A stretch of 64,000 nt of DNA from Hoplostethus atlanticus (lineage: Eukaryota; Chordata; Actinopteri; Trachichthyiformes; Trachichthyidae), in NCBI GenBank assembly GCA_034670405.1, contig JAXDDX010000073.1, positions 1,717,001 to 1,781,000 on the forward strand, in the 5' to 3' direction. How positions within the stretch are numbered: the first letter of the stretch is position 1; every line of letters begins with the position of its first letter. Positions 26,561 to 38,704 of this stretch are shown here, piece after piece. The position numbers were made by a program, and so were the translations under genes. The notes beneath the pieces were generated by a model. It worked only from the letters and a program-made list of their open reading frames with translations, did no database searches and was not told where the DNA came from.

Positions 26561-29500
26561 AAAAAGATTAAAGATTTTGTCTGTAAAAATGGATCTGCAC
26601 ACTTCACTCTGATAATCACAGCCCTCCCCTCACTTCCCGTTCTTCCTCCTGGGCTGAGATGTATTGAGTGGGCTGTGGGGTTATAAAGTTCCAGCTGGCA
26701 ACGTTTGTTTAATTACTTAAATCTGTTCGATCAAAGCTTTTCAAGCAATTATGTCAGTGCTTTCAAGGCCCTAACATGGCGATAAATGGATTAATTTTGC
26801 TGGACTTGCACACAGCAAACGTCCCCCTTCACAGGGTCAAATCGGGGTCAATAACGACCGAGCTCAATGCGGGGGTGGTGTATTGAATTTACGGGTGAAC
26901 GTGCATTGTGAGCGTACACTTGCGCAACAGTCCCAGGCGTTAGGAGAGGATAACAACCTTAAGGTTATTCAGGTCACACTGGGTCAACACCGAAGATGGA
27001 GATAAGTAACATTCACCCAACAGCTTTTAAAACATATCCTGCTATCGCTCACAGCCAATGACAGGTCAGGGAGACAAATTCGAACAGGAAGCTGCAGAGT
27101 GGTGCAGGAAGTAGCCTTTCACATGGAACAAAGGCTTCACCATTAGGTTGTTCTTATGTGCATGTGTCATTAATTGTGAGGGAGGAAATGTAACCATGTC
27201 CTTGCTTATGCAGCACCACTAGATACTAGATAAGAGACGCATTGACTGGAAGCACGACAAAGAGACAAAAACAATGATGACATCTGAGATTGCAAGGTAC
27301 GGTTGCTTTTCACTCCACTTGAGTTGAGTGGAATGTTGTTGATCTGCCCTTTCCAACATCACGTGTCTATGTGTGTGTGTCAGTCTATATGTGGGGAGTG
27401 TGGGCAGCAATGGGAAGCTGGTGCATGGTAGCAGGGTGTAGTACCTGCTTTGTGTTTTAGGGCCTAAGGGTCAGAGAAGCAACTTTGATGTTCTTCAAAG
27501 TGGCAAGTTCTTGAAGGCTGGTAAGACTACTCCTGGGCAATTGTGCCGTAGGTAGCATGTAAAACCCTGTTACACTCCCCATATATTTAATTAGTATATG
27601 TTTACTCAAAATCAACGGTCTTTCAAGTGTCTTGTAGTGTGTGTTTATGAAATTAAATCCAACAGGAACATGGGAATAACATGTTCCTGCCAGTTGCTAC
27701 ATGGGAATCGTGTAGCAACCAGCTGTAAGCAATGACATTTTATATTGTTTATATGTTTTAATGTAGTTGGATGGTGGAAGCAATATGCATGTTGACATGT
27801 TATTTTTCAGTCATGATAATGTTTCGTGTATACAGTGCTAAGATGGCTAAATCCATAACATTCACATCAAAGCTCTTGGAACACAATCAGCCTTGTCCAA
27901 TTTACAGTGGTGCTGTGAATGTGTGGACCAAGAGAGACTTTGCTGAAGGCCTTGAGTCCCATGAGTAGTTAAGTGCTTCTCAGTGGCGAGTGATCACTTA
28001 GCATCTGTTCTCGAGTTCATCTTACTCAGAAACTTTGAATTCTTACATTGTAAGAATTTAAAGTGATTCAAAAATTCTCTTCAGAGAATAAAGTCTTCAT
28101 CTGTTATCTATCGTTGTGACAGTGATGCGTTGTGTAGAATTCTTGCTTTGAAATTATTTCCAGAGTTGGAATTCAGAAACTGCGATTTCCCAATAGCGCC
28201 AGACCATTGGATAAGAAAAGCTATATAGGTGATTTTCAGTCTAATGGACCATAGAGCTAGGGTTGTCTTTTATTTTACTGTTTTAAATTGTGTTATTGGA
28301 AACAGTATAGGTTATTATAAGAGGCAGACATTTGACTGGGTTGACTGAATATGCAATCCTGATTTCAGTGAATCCTCAATTCTGGGCTGAAGGGATGTTG
28401 ATAAATTTCATAAATAATTTAAGAAATTACCATACTTTGGCATTGCAGTCTCAAGACTGTTCTAAGTTAAAGCATTGTCAAGATGCTGATGCCCGCCACA
28501 TTAAATAATGTATGAACCTGCACTACAATAGCTAACTTTGTAACATAAAAACTATTCTTTTAAATGATTATCTTTATCTAGAGCTAATAAACCAGTTTAG
28601 CGTTCATTCTTGTATCACCTGATGCACCTGATGTAGCATCTAATACTGTGCAAACTGCTGTTTAGAGGTGCAGCATTATTCAGTTTGGTATATCTCCAAA
28701 GTAGTTAAGCATGCAGACACTCTTGCATCAACTGGCGCCAGATAAATAACAGGTGGTTGCCAAGCAGTTGCCAAGAAAGGACTTTTACACTGAAAGTCAG
28801 CAGTGGAAAAATAATAATAATATTTAACACTAGAAAAGAAACTTGAAACTTTGGTAAGTGGCCATAGGTATGAATGGTATATTAAACTCCATTGAATGCA
28901 GTTATTGAAATACTACACAATAATACACAAAACAGGTGGCTAAGGACTCCATAATATGAACCGCACACATCCTCATTTATTATCTCTCAGTGAAGGGTTC
29001 TGTTGATTGGATGGGACCAGTCTTCCTTAAACACGAGGAGTTGTGGCAAAGAAATGCAAAGAGTTCACAGAGCATGTAAAGTGGAAAAAATATAACATAG
29101 TGCTGTATAGTTTGGTTTGTAATTTCTCTGTAGGTGTGTTTTTGTATTTTGATTGAGGAATCCTTTGAAATTTGAGTTTGTCGGGTTTGAATTGCTTTGA
29201 ATTGTTTTTGAAGTGTCTTTTGAAATTCAATTGAGTATCCAAGCGTGGCCTCGGAGTTCAAGCTCAGAGCTATTATCTAGTCCAGTCAGCGTTTCCACTA
29301 CAGCTACCTTTCGAAGGTTCTAATATTCAGACATGCAGTAGGTATTGTGTTCAAGTGCCTCAGGAACGATGAGGGAAATTATTTCAGAGGATTCTTGCTG
29401 GAGGCTTGTACAGTGAAAAAGCCATACTAACAACAGTTGCCTTGTAGCCTTTTTGCCCCTATCTCTGATTAAGGCATAACCACTTTTATTAATTGCTGTC

Positions 29501-29594
29501 AAAACTGGCATAATTTCAAACACCTATTAAGGTTCAACCTTATTTATCCATTAACCCTTCAACCTACTTCTTTCAGCCTTCTAATTATCCTCCA
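26561..29594. other. Intronic stretch, no gene seen
   Basis: Unique to AT-rich sequence, with the double hairpin at 27663. Frames at 28980-29261 overlap in two phases and are AT-driven. Confidence 0.45.
27663..27719. repeat. Two adjacent perfect hairpins
   Basis: CAGGAACATG (27663-27672) pairs with CATGTTCCTG (27680-27689) around a 7-nt loop. GTTGCTACA (27693-27701) pairs with TGTAGCAAC (27711-27719), with further T-G and G-C pairing inside. Both contain ACATGGGAAT across stem and loop. No tRNA, miRNA-length stem or terminator context is seen. Confidence 0.7.
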
Positions 29595-30175
29595 CTAGGG
29601 CTGCACAATTAATTGATTATATCCAGAATTAATATATCGCCATTTTATGTTTCCACGATGAATAAATTAGTAATTTGGTGATATTGAAATGTTTGTTATA
29701 TTTTCAATCCCCCTGAAAGTCCCAGAGCTTCCACTATGTTAAGTTGTTAAGATGGAGAAGCAGGCAGCAGGAAAGAAAGAGAGAAACCTTACACAGGCCA
29801 TGTTTGGAAAAATGATGACCAAAGTGGAAGAGAATGGATCAGACCAACATTAGAGAGGAAAATCCTTTTCCCAAGTGTGAATGTGAAAACTATTGTTTAG
29901 GTTCCTAAAAGTGGATCATCACATGTCATGTGGAAATACTTTGGTTTTTAACCAGATGATGATAAACAAGTAGCGATTCTGTGCAACGTTTGCCTAAGGA
30001 TTGTAGCTGTGCCCCAAAGTAATAAAGTAGTAATTGCAAAAGGTGCAAAAGTGCAACAATTTTGTTTCCTGAAGCCGAGACAAATACTTGTGATTATTAC
30101 TTGTGATTATTAATCGTGATTACAATATTTAGCAAAATAATTGGGATTATCATTTTTACTATAATCATGCTCTAT
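29595..30175 (+). mobile_element. Short hAT-type element, internally deleted
   Basis: The left end reads TAGGGCTGCACAATTAAT, a common start of fish hAT-derived elements (TAGGGCTGCAC). The right part is rich in ATTAATCGTGATTA-type sequence and ends near AATCATGC, an imperfect counterpart of the left end. About 580 bp separates the ends, far too little for a full transposase, but a BED-finger relic remains inside. The right boundary is approximate and no clean target duplication was found, so the copy is old. Confidence 0.6.
29904..30024 (+). pseudogene. BED zinc-finger fragment of a hAT transposase
   Basis: The plus strand reads SSHVMWKYFGF, a stop (TAA 29949-29951), then PDDDKQVAILCNVC. This matches the usual start of a BED finger: an aromatic W-x-Y-F segment followed by C-x2-C, with Cys codons at 29982 and 29991. 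The His pair that should complete the zinc site is not recognisable, and sequence after about 30020 decays. BED fingers bind DNA in hAT transposases and ZBED genes. This piece is non-functional and identifies the surrounding short element. Confidence 0.65.
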
Positions 30176-33100
30176 CGGCCCCCCCCCTTTGGCTCCTTGT
30201 CCATGTCCTAGACCCACCCTTAGGAGTGTTTTTCAAATGCAGTGTTGGCAGCACATAGTCCCTTTCAAAGTCATCTGAGAAGTTGCCAGGTCTGTCCTGG
30301 AGGTCGAGAAACAAATGCAGTTTCATAATGTATGTAAAATTGTGTAGAAATGTCACCACATGTTGTATTGAGCATTCTGTTTTATGAATTGGTTAGGGAT
30401 GACATTTCACTTTCTACGTTTATGCTTTTAAGAAAAGTAGTGCAGGATTGCCCATATAAACAAAATAAATAACAAGACCGCACTGATGACAGAGAGGCTG
30501 ACTAAAACAAGTAAAATGTTGAAATAAACCGCTCTCTCTCTTGGAACTTGCACTGGCAGACATAATACTTATTAATATTAGGGACACATTTGTTCATTAC
30601 TTTCAGCTGTATAAAAAAACAACATTGTTCAGTGTTCAATAAATAAAGTGGAATATTTCTGCATCAAACCATGTCCAACTCGAAAACCACCAGCAACAGC
30701 AGCGTCTGTGTGGTGAGAGTCAGAGGATAAACTTGTCAACAGTGGCTTGACACTCCACAATATCCTCCATGGAAGCAGATTTCCTCTCCAATGCCTTGCC
30801 AGTGCACATGGGGACAGAAGGAGCATTGTGACACCTCGCCCAGGGAACATATGACAGTGCCAGCTCCCATCAATTTTTATCTCATTTACTAATTTCTTCT
30901 CTTTTTCTTTTTCTTTTCCAAGCCTTACAACTTTTGATTTAATGACCTGTTTAACGGTAGGTTCTTGGGGGAGTTTCCAAAGACTAAGTACAGATTCCCA
31001 TATTGAAATGCAGGCTTAGTAGTGGCAGCCTCCTCTGCCAAGAATGGATTTTCCCTGGTGCCCTGATGGTGAAGTAGTTAAGCTCCTCCTTGTAGCCCAT
31101 CCAAGTCTTTATGCTCTGCTCTGTCTTTCTCCTTCTAATTCTCTCTTTTTCACTCGGTAATAAAAAAAAAAAGCCAAGAGAGAAATCACACAGTTTTGTG
31201 TTCTGTAGTTTGATCGTTTTAAATTCCCACCTTTGCCGTCCATTGGAAGTGCAGACTTGAAGTGTCTCAGTCCTTCGCCCATATTGAAACTAGTGGAATT
31301 CCAGGAGAAGTGGAGAGGAAATATATAAGTGAGCAGGGCCTTGAACACATGCTGGATGTGAACTCCCCATAGAGGAAGAGGATATTGCATTGCATGGCGT
31401 GAACAACTTCTCCTCAGCTTACACTGGGATCAAAAGAAACAGGAGGAAGGGCCTTGAAACATTTATGAGTTGTGACGGATCTGACCTGGGGGAAAACATC
31501 CGTGGTCTGTTTGTAGAACTCTGACAGGATCTGTTGGGTCCAGAGATGCTTGGAAAGGCCTCAATTGGACCGGCAGCCTCAGTGGATTTCTTAATTTATA
31601 CTCCTTGTTGCTGATGCATGCCCGTGTCCACTGGAAAACACTGCAGCCTCCCCCCAGTGAATAGCTAGTGGGTGACAAATAGCTCCTGCTTTACACTCCA
31701 TTTGGTCTGAGGCAGCTGACACCCTCCTCCCCGTCTTCCCCGCTTCCATTCTTGGGCCTCCATCATACCCTACCCCTCCTGTTTCCTCTCCAGGCACTGA
31801 CCTTTGGGATGATGCCTTTCCCGGCCTCCCTGGCCAGTAGCTCCCCTGGGAGCTATAATGGACTCTGTGTTAATTGCCTGTTGAAGGACAGAAGCAGTTC
31901 CGCACAGCCTGATTGCAGACTCCCTTGAGAGTACAGCTGTCTGTTTGTGTGATTGTTGCTCTAATGCACTGGGTCTGGCAAATTCACTCAGCATGCACTC
32001 ACTTGCACACACATACACACGTACACACACACACACACACACACAGTGGACACAGTAGACACACTAGCAGTTTTCACACATACAAATTCCGTGTTCATGT
32101 TATTGAAGACATATTTTCGGTTTTGTCCTGTCTGCAGGGACAGGCAACAGATTGGTCCCCATGTGTTCTCCATGCCATGTGGTTTCCTTTCCTTTTCCTA
32201 GAAGGATGGTGCAGTATGGAACCAAGATATGGTCACAAATATATGGAAACTTGCAGTTGTATTTTAACAGTTGCACACATGTAAAAACACATTTGCACAA
32301 ATTCCATAGTGCAAGGCAGAAGACTGTTGTCAACACAATAAGTCAAGATTGGTGGTGCGACACAATGCAAGCTTGTGATGTCTCACCCACAGAAGAAAAA
32401 GCTCTCTGGATCATTGCATATGTGTCATGCCCCTGTTTTTGACTGGCTGTTGAGATATTGTCTTCTGCTGCATCTTTCTCCTAGTGCTTGCCCCCACAGG
32501 ATGCCACCAGTTGGGGTTCACATAAACATGGCCTCTGCCCGTAACCTGGATGTCAGCCTAATTCATAGCCATGGAACTCAGCCAGAGAGAAGAGATTTAT
32601 CACCAGCTCCCTGGATTGTTTTTGTATCTTTTATTCAAGGGAATTGAGCTGGATGTAAGGTTAACTCTCTCAGACCTCTGAATCTTGAGGGTCATTGAAT
32701 TCTACTGTGCTGTCATTTCCATGGCTGCAGCCTCTGCATGCTATTACCCTTATACATACTTCAAGAGATAAACGCCTACAATAGAGAAATGAGTGGAAGC
32801 TGCACTCTGTGGCATCACTTGCAATGTAATAGGTGAGTGAGGGGTATCATTTCAGCCTGCCTCTATTTATACAAGTGTACCTTTAATAGCCTCAATCTGG
32901 CATGCGATTTTAGACATGAGCTGTCAGCATGTAGACAGGGAGTGTAGACAGGCTAAGAAGTGGGCTTTTTAGGAAATGTTATGAGCAGCAGCCAGGTGAA
33001 AATCCACCACCCCTCACCCTTCCACCTAAAGAGCAGGCACTATGTGCATGGCCCATGGCTGGACCTTGATCTTAGCAGTTTGAAGTTGAAAGTAGGTCCC

Positions 33101-34033
33101 ATGGCCCTGGCAGCCACAGAATGATTCCTGCCAGATAAGGGCCCCCTTTCATCCCTTGTTCATCTCTGAGCTGTGCTGTCATGGTGAGGCTGATTCGCAT
33201 GAACAGCCTGCCTCCCGGACAGACCAAGCCAGGAGACGACCATGCTCGGGATTTATTTTGACATGCTTCCGAATTCCTATCTGACTACTCGTCTACATTA
33301 AATTACTCAAGAGCAAGTGCATTGAATATTGACCTTGACAACCATAAATGTCTCTTCACAGCCATTAAACAAATTATATTGTCTGTTTGCTTTGATACAG
33401 TAAGTATATTGTGGATGATATCCTGTTGTCGAAGCAGGGAGAGATGTATTTGTGTATCTGTTTGTTTGACTCAGTTGCATTTCTCTCTTCACTAATCCTC
33501 CATTTCCAACCTGTTTTCATCCAATATTCATTATGGCCTCCACCCACAGTGCCTCATCCCTGTCATAGATTTACAGTGTATCCATTTAGGGAAGAACTGC
33601 AGCAACTGGCTAAAAACAAGCCAGACTCAATTGGAGATGCTTAATGTTTTTTAAATCCGTTTTGGTTAAGTGGACATGAAAAATCATCTCCATTACACAC
33701 GTGACTAATTCTTTTGAATTGAGCCGGCGATTCAATTAGCTGGTGTCTTATGGGAGGACTGGGGGAGGTAGACAGGTCCACCATACATACAGCAGCGTAA
33801 TCACATTTAAAAGGCATGAAGGGGCTCATGTTAGGACGGAGAAATCTTCTTAGGAAATATGAAATGTTACAAACCTCATGTGCAAAGGCTGTAAATGAAC
33901 TCCATACACTGAACCTCTCACTTGGGTTAGGAGTTAAAGCTTAATTGTTCATAATAATTTGCTGTGGAGAGAAAATATTTATTTGCAGGAGGCGTTCAGT
34001 CATAATATTCTTTCGCCCTGTAGCGAAAAAGTG
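30176..34033. other. Intronic stretch, no gene seen
   Basis: A C9 run lies at the short hAT boundary (30180-30188). 31000-31880 and 32440-33300 are unique sequence. Frames around 31770-32442 surround the CA repeat and are its by-products. Confidence 0.45.
32005..32046. repeat. (CA)n microsatellite, interrupted
   Basis: CACACATACACACGTA leads into about twelve pure CA units. Confidence 0.92.
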
Positions 34034-34057
34034 TTTGATACACAGTTTGATACACAG
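34034..34057. repeat. 12-bp tandem duplication (TTTGATACACAG x2)
   Basis: Two perfect copies of TTTGATACACAG lie 16 bp before the SINE head. Confidence 0.85.
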
Positions 34058-34072
34058 TGGTTAAATCACAGT

Positions 34073-34223
34073 GGGTGGCAGTGTAGCTCAGTGATAACAA
34101 TGACTCATAACCAAAAAGATGCAGGTTCAATCCCTGGAGCAACCAATGTGTGCTGTCAAACTGAACCCTTTCCTGGAGTCACTCTGGATAAGAGAGTTGG
34201 CTAAATGACCAAAATGTAAAATG
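34073..34223 (+). mobile_element. tRNA-derived SINE
   Basis: The head looks like a tRNA gene, with an A-box-like GTAGCTCAGTGATAA (34083-34097) and a B-box GGTTCAATCCC (34124-34134). After a short linker it ends with a SINE tail of the fish type, CTCTGGATAAGAG followed by GGCTAAATGACCAAAATG. RNA polymerase III would use the internal boxes. The middle of the head does not fold as a proper tRNA, so it is not a tRNA gene. No clear target duplication was found. Confidence 0.75.
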
Positions 34224-36357
34224 GAGTTTCAGTGCATGTGTGTGTCTGTGTGTGTCTACAGCTCTCACAACTGTTGCATGGTTCAAGGGTGAAGTTGGTG
34301 GCCAGGGAACATCCCTATCCCTGCAAATCTACTGTGTGCATTTTTGGCAGTAGGGCTGTTTTCCAAGTAAAGTGGCAAGGGGCTGTTTAAAGGGTCATTA
34401 AATAATCTTTGACTTTTATTGACCTCTATCGGTGAGCAAGGAATCGCAACAACATCGACAGGTCTGTGGCACAATTTACGGCGGGCTGTAATTGCTACAC
34501 TCTGCTCCTACTCTTTGTGTAGGCTTACATGGTGTTAGTGACAACCCTGAGATGTCTACCTGGTATCTTCTCAGAAATAATACGGAAAGAACACACAACA
34601 AGAGTGAGAGGGGAAAAAAGGAAAAGCTAAATTGAATTTGTTCCTCAATGACTGCATCCTTCAGGTCATCCTTCCTTCTCTCCCTCCTACTCACAAGGCA
34701 AATGGCTGTAACGGTTGTCGATCAGGAGAAAGCGGATCAGGGCTTGGAGAGTGTGAAGGGCTTTTGTCTTAAATCACCATTGCCACGCTTGTTTAGTTTT
34801 TTCTTACAGCAATGGCAGCCATCAACAGCTTCCCGTAAGAACTGTAAGAAAGCTAATAGCAGGTGGCGGTAGGTGTGAAATGGGTCTTTGGACGCCGCAG
34901 CCACAGAGAGGATAATGCCGCCATTCAGGTCTTCTCTAGCAGGGGCCCCCTTTGTGCCCAGAGCTGACATGCTACTTCACTGAGGCCCCTGAAAGGGTCC
35001 ATTTTGTTCAATTTGTCTAAAAGCCACTGACTTATGTGACAATTTAAAGACTTTGGATGTTAAAGTTTCCTTAACCCACTGACTACTGAATGGCTTTTTT
35101 GTTCTGCCCTGTGATCTGTCCGTCATTTTCACATGACTGTATGAAAAAGAGGAGGATGAAGAAAAGAGGAGTTGAAAGCTTCAGAGGGGGCACCCTGACG
35201 GGCGCTCTACAGATGACCAGGGCTGTCTGAAGCAGCCCAGATGATTTTGATTTTGTGGAAAGCGTGAGAACTAGAGCAGGAGAGGAGGCAGGATTAGATT
35301 CCCAGTTAGCCCCAGCAAATGCGGCCATTTCCACATGAGGTATGCATTATTCAACAGCACTGATTGACTGGACCGACTCCACCGCCTAGGCAAATGTGAC
35401 TCGTTAAAACCTCTAGGGCTGCTCTGCACTTTTTATGAGGATAAGGAGAGACAGACACCTGCTATGAGCACACTAATCCATACCATCCTCAACTTCAAAA
35501 GGTGGTTCGGGTGTGTAGAACTCAGGATGATTTGATTCAGATGGTCAGCTATCCTCTTGGATCATCCTGAAATCATCCTGAATGAGCATTTTGCCCTCAC
35601 TGAGTTGATTCAGTTGATTATTCAGTAGTCTGCCGTATTTCTCTGGTCAAAATTGTGACATGTGACACAAATTCAGCAATGATTGGATCATATTTTATTC
35701 CTCAGCCTATCACCCCTAAGATTCTCCATTTCTGGATAAGACCTTAAAATTGATGTTAGTCTTCTCCCCCTCCTGCTCCACAGTCACAACAATACAGTCA
35801 ATAATGGTTATTGAGGAGGTTCCCTCTCCATCCATACATCTTGACATGGATACAACAGCCACACACGTGAAGTGTAGGTCATTTCCATAGTCTTGTCCCT
35901 CACTCACTCTTTGATTAATTATTACTGACTCACCACGGAACTGTCCCCGATGCACATGCAGAACCAGAGCAACACAATGGAGGTGCAGTGAACTGTTAAA
36001 AGCTATTATTTCTTTGAAATGAAATGAATGTGGAATCAAGGTAAGGCATTATTCCATGAAACACTGTAGGAGTCCCCCCCCATGCCCCAAGGTTTCAATA
36101 GTGCCGAGTACTGAGGGAAAAAGATTTTATGGTGAAATGCAAAGTGCCCTGAAAAAGTTATGGCTTTTGGAAAAGGGGAACCTGCAGAGGTCAGAACAAA
36201 AATGTGATTATTTATATCAGAGACATTTGTCCAGGAAGTGGTTCATCTCCAACGTGCAATATCCTTATTCTAAGAAATAGTGTTGTTGCAAAAATATCAT
36301 CCTAATTTTGTTTGGTTTGGAAATTTTACTTTGAGTGAATGTATCTATAAACCATAG
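34224..36357. other. Intronic stretch, no gene seen
   Basis: Unique sequence between the SINE and the hAT element. Frames such as 35716-36039 (minus) show no known motif. Confidence 0.45.
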
Positions 36358-36365
36358 ATCTAGAT
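36358..36365. repeat. Target-site duplication, left copy (ATCTAGAT)
   Basis: These eight bases lie directly before the left terminal repeat and match 38811-38818 exactly. The octamer is itself a perfect palindrome. Confidence 0.92.
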
Positions 36366-36381
36366 CAGGCCTGGCCAACCC
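36366..36381 (+). repeat. hAT left terminal inverted repeat
   Basis: Begins CAGGCCTGGCCAACCC and pairs with the right end at 38795-38810, with mismatches at positions 5, 6 and 16. Confidence 0.9.
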
Positions 36382-36605
36382 GCGGCTCCCGAGCCGCATG
36401 CGGCTCTTTGCCTGGTTTCATGCGGCTCTTACGTTCATATCGAAGTTTGTGTTTGTGTTTTTTTTTAATGTGCGTGTTCGCTTCGCTTGAGTTCAATACG
36501 GTATTTTCGTCAAACGCGCATGTGCGTGAGATGAAAATACCGCAAAGTTTCCCAGTAGGGGCAAGATCATTTGAGTAAACAATTTGTGTCAAGTTCGCTC
36601 TCAAA

Positions 36606-38458
36606 ATGGCAGGGAAAAAATGCACAGCAAAACGAAAATATGAAGATGAACACAGGACGTTTTTAACAGAGTGGGAGAGTTTATATTTTTTTGTTGAACG
36701 TAATGGCAAGCCATTCTGCCTTATATGTCAGGCGTCATTAGCGCATTTCAAAGCTTCAAATCTTCAGTGCCACTTCAGCTCACTCCATGCTAACATCGAC
36801 CAGGAATTTTCAAAAGGGACTGAACTTCGCAAGCACAAGTTGGTCACTTTGAAAAGTCAGGCAGAAAAGCAGATACAGTTTTTCCCAAAATTTACGAAGC
36901 ACTCAGAGACCGTAACGCTTGCATCGTATCAACTGGCTTGGAACATTGCACGGGCTAAAAAGCCATACAATGAAGGGGGGAGTTCGTTAAAAAATGCCTC
37001 AGTGACGTTGTTGAAATCTTGTCTCCTGAAAACGACAAACTAAAACGAATGGTATCAGACGTCCAACTGTCCCGCCACACTGTTGAACACAGAATATCGG
37101 ACATTAACACGGCTATTGAATCACAGTTGCACTCTGACCTTCAAGCATGTGAGTATTTTAGTGTCGCATTGGATGAGAGTTGTGACATACAAGACAAGCC
37201 TCAGTTGGCAATATTTGCACGGTCTGTGTCAAACGATTGTGTGATCAAAGAAGAACTCCTTGATATTGTGCCATTAAAAGACAGAACCCGTGGCATAGAT
37301 GTGAAAGAAACAATGATGGCTGCATTTGCGAAAGCAAATCTGCCCATACCGAAACTAACTGCAATAGCCACGGATGGAGCGCCAGCCATGATCGGATCTG
37401 TGAACGGGCTTGTGGGGCTGTGCAAAGCTGACCAAACATTTCCCGAGTTTTGGAATTTCCACTGCATCATCCACAGGGAGCAACTCGTGTCTAAATCATT
37501 GAATTTAGACAACGTCATGAAGCCTGTGATGGAAATCGTCAACTACATCCGCACACATGCGCTTAACCACAGGCAATTCAAGAATCTCATCGCTGAGCTG
37601 GACCAAGGGCTTCCAGGTGACCTGCCGCTGCACTGCACTGTGAGGTGGCTGTCAAAAGGCCAGGTACTCTCTCGCTTCTTTGAGCTTTTGGATGCCGTGA
37701 AACTGTTCATGGAAGAGAAGGACAAGGACTATCCCGAGCTCTCGGACCTCGAGTGGATTATGGATCTGGCCTTTTTGGTCGACATGCTGTGTCACTTGGA
37801 CAGACTGAACCTGACCCTGCAGGGTAAGTTAAAAATGCTGCCTGACCTGGTGCAAAGTGTGTTTGCGTTTGTCAACAAACTGAAGCTGTTCAAGGCGCAT
37901 ATTCAAAAGGGAGATTTAACGCATTTTCCCACTCTGCTAAAAGCCAGCGGGCAAGTCACCAGCGCCGCCCTGAATAAGCAAAGAGCCAGATATGCAACAC
38001 TGGTTGAAAACCTACACGAAAGCTTTGTGACCCGGTTCCGTGATCTACAACTGAAAAGGCCACAGATTACGTTCCTCGTCGACCCATTTAATGCGGAGAC
38101 GGACTGTTTGAAAGCCCCGCTAGTCACAGATGAGGCTGCGGCTGAGTTGGAGATGATCGATCTTTGTGAGGAGGACCAACTGAAACCTGCTTTAAGGGAA
38201 GGGACCATTGAGTTCTGGAAAAGTGTGCCAATGGAAAAATACCCCAATGTCAAACGGGCTGCGCTTAAGATACTGTCAATGTTTGGGTCAACATACGTCT
38301 GCGAGTCTGTGTTTTCTACCCTGAAACACGTGAAATCAAAGCATCGATCTGTTCTGACTGACACCCATGTGAAAGAATTGCTTCGAGTGGCAACAACGGA
38401 ATACAAGCCAGATTTGAAGAGGATTGTTCAAGGCAAGGAATGCCAGAAGTCCCACTAA
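36606..38458 (+). pseudogene. hAT transposase, one frameshift
   Basis: This is the element's DNA-cutting and joining enzyme. Frame 1 starts at ATG 36606 (AAAATGGC, good initiation context). It carries a C2H2-type finger, C38-x2-C41-x14-H56-x4-H61, in the BED/SPIN-DOC-like N-terminal region. At the G6 run 36975-36980 the family-like reading moves to another frame, open from 36974 to the stop at 38456-38458. Frame 1 itself stops at 37041-37043. The second part has the RNase H-like hAT core: DESCD (catalytic Asp at about 37172), ATDGAPAM (Asp at about 37373), CxxH in HCIIH, RW in CTVRW, and CESVFS (catalytic Glu at about 38303) inside the C-terminal dimerisation domain. Together the two parts give about 615 residues, normal for the family. 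Two extra G (or one lost base) is the only lesion I see. An assembly error in the homopolymer is possible. Domestication is unlikely, since the ends and flanks are intact. Confidence 0.88.
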
Positions 38459-38646
38459 GCAACATGCATAGTAAAAGAAAAACGCTATTGTAAATTATTA
38501 TATTTTTGTTTGTGGACTTGGTTGAACTGAGAGTTTGTGTGTGTGAGACAGTGCACACAATGTTCATTGTTGAAAATGACTGGCCTGTGGTCTTAGTACT
38601 GTAGGAGTCAATTTCTGTCATTATCATGTTGGTGTGTGACATTTAC

Positions 38647-38652
38647 AATAAA
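38647..38652 (+). terminator. Poly(A) signal AATAAA of the hAT transposase
   Basis: AATAAA lies about 190 bases after the transposase stop and is followed by a GT-rich stretch, as in vertebrate 3' end signals. It belongs to the element, not the host gene. Confidence 0.55.
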
Positions 38653-38669
38653 TCTGGCTGAGCAGAGGT

Positions 38670-38704
<35 letters not shown>

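Noticed and set aside
31060..31110. Second tRNA-derived SINE
   Set aside because: GGTGAAGTAGTTAAGCTCC resembles a tRNA-like head, but no B box (GGTTCRA) follows and no tail is recognisable.
34073..34145. Functional tRNA gene
   Set aside because: A and B boxes are present, but the anticodon arm and acceptor pairing are not convincing and a SINE tail follows.
37903..38406. 167-codon minus-strand frame inside the hAT element
   Set aside because: It is the antisense shadow of the transposase catalytic domain.
36606..38458. Domesticated host gene of the ZBED/GTF2IRD2 type
   Set aside because: Terminal repeats and an exact target duplication enclose the frame, and it carries a frameshift, so it is a transposon copy.
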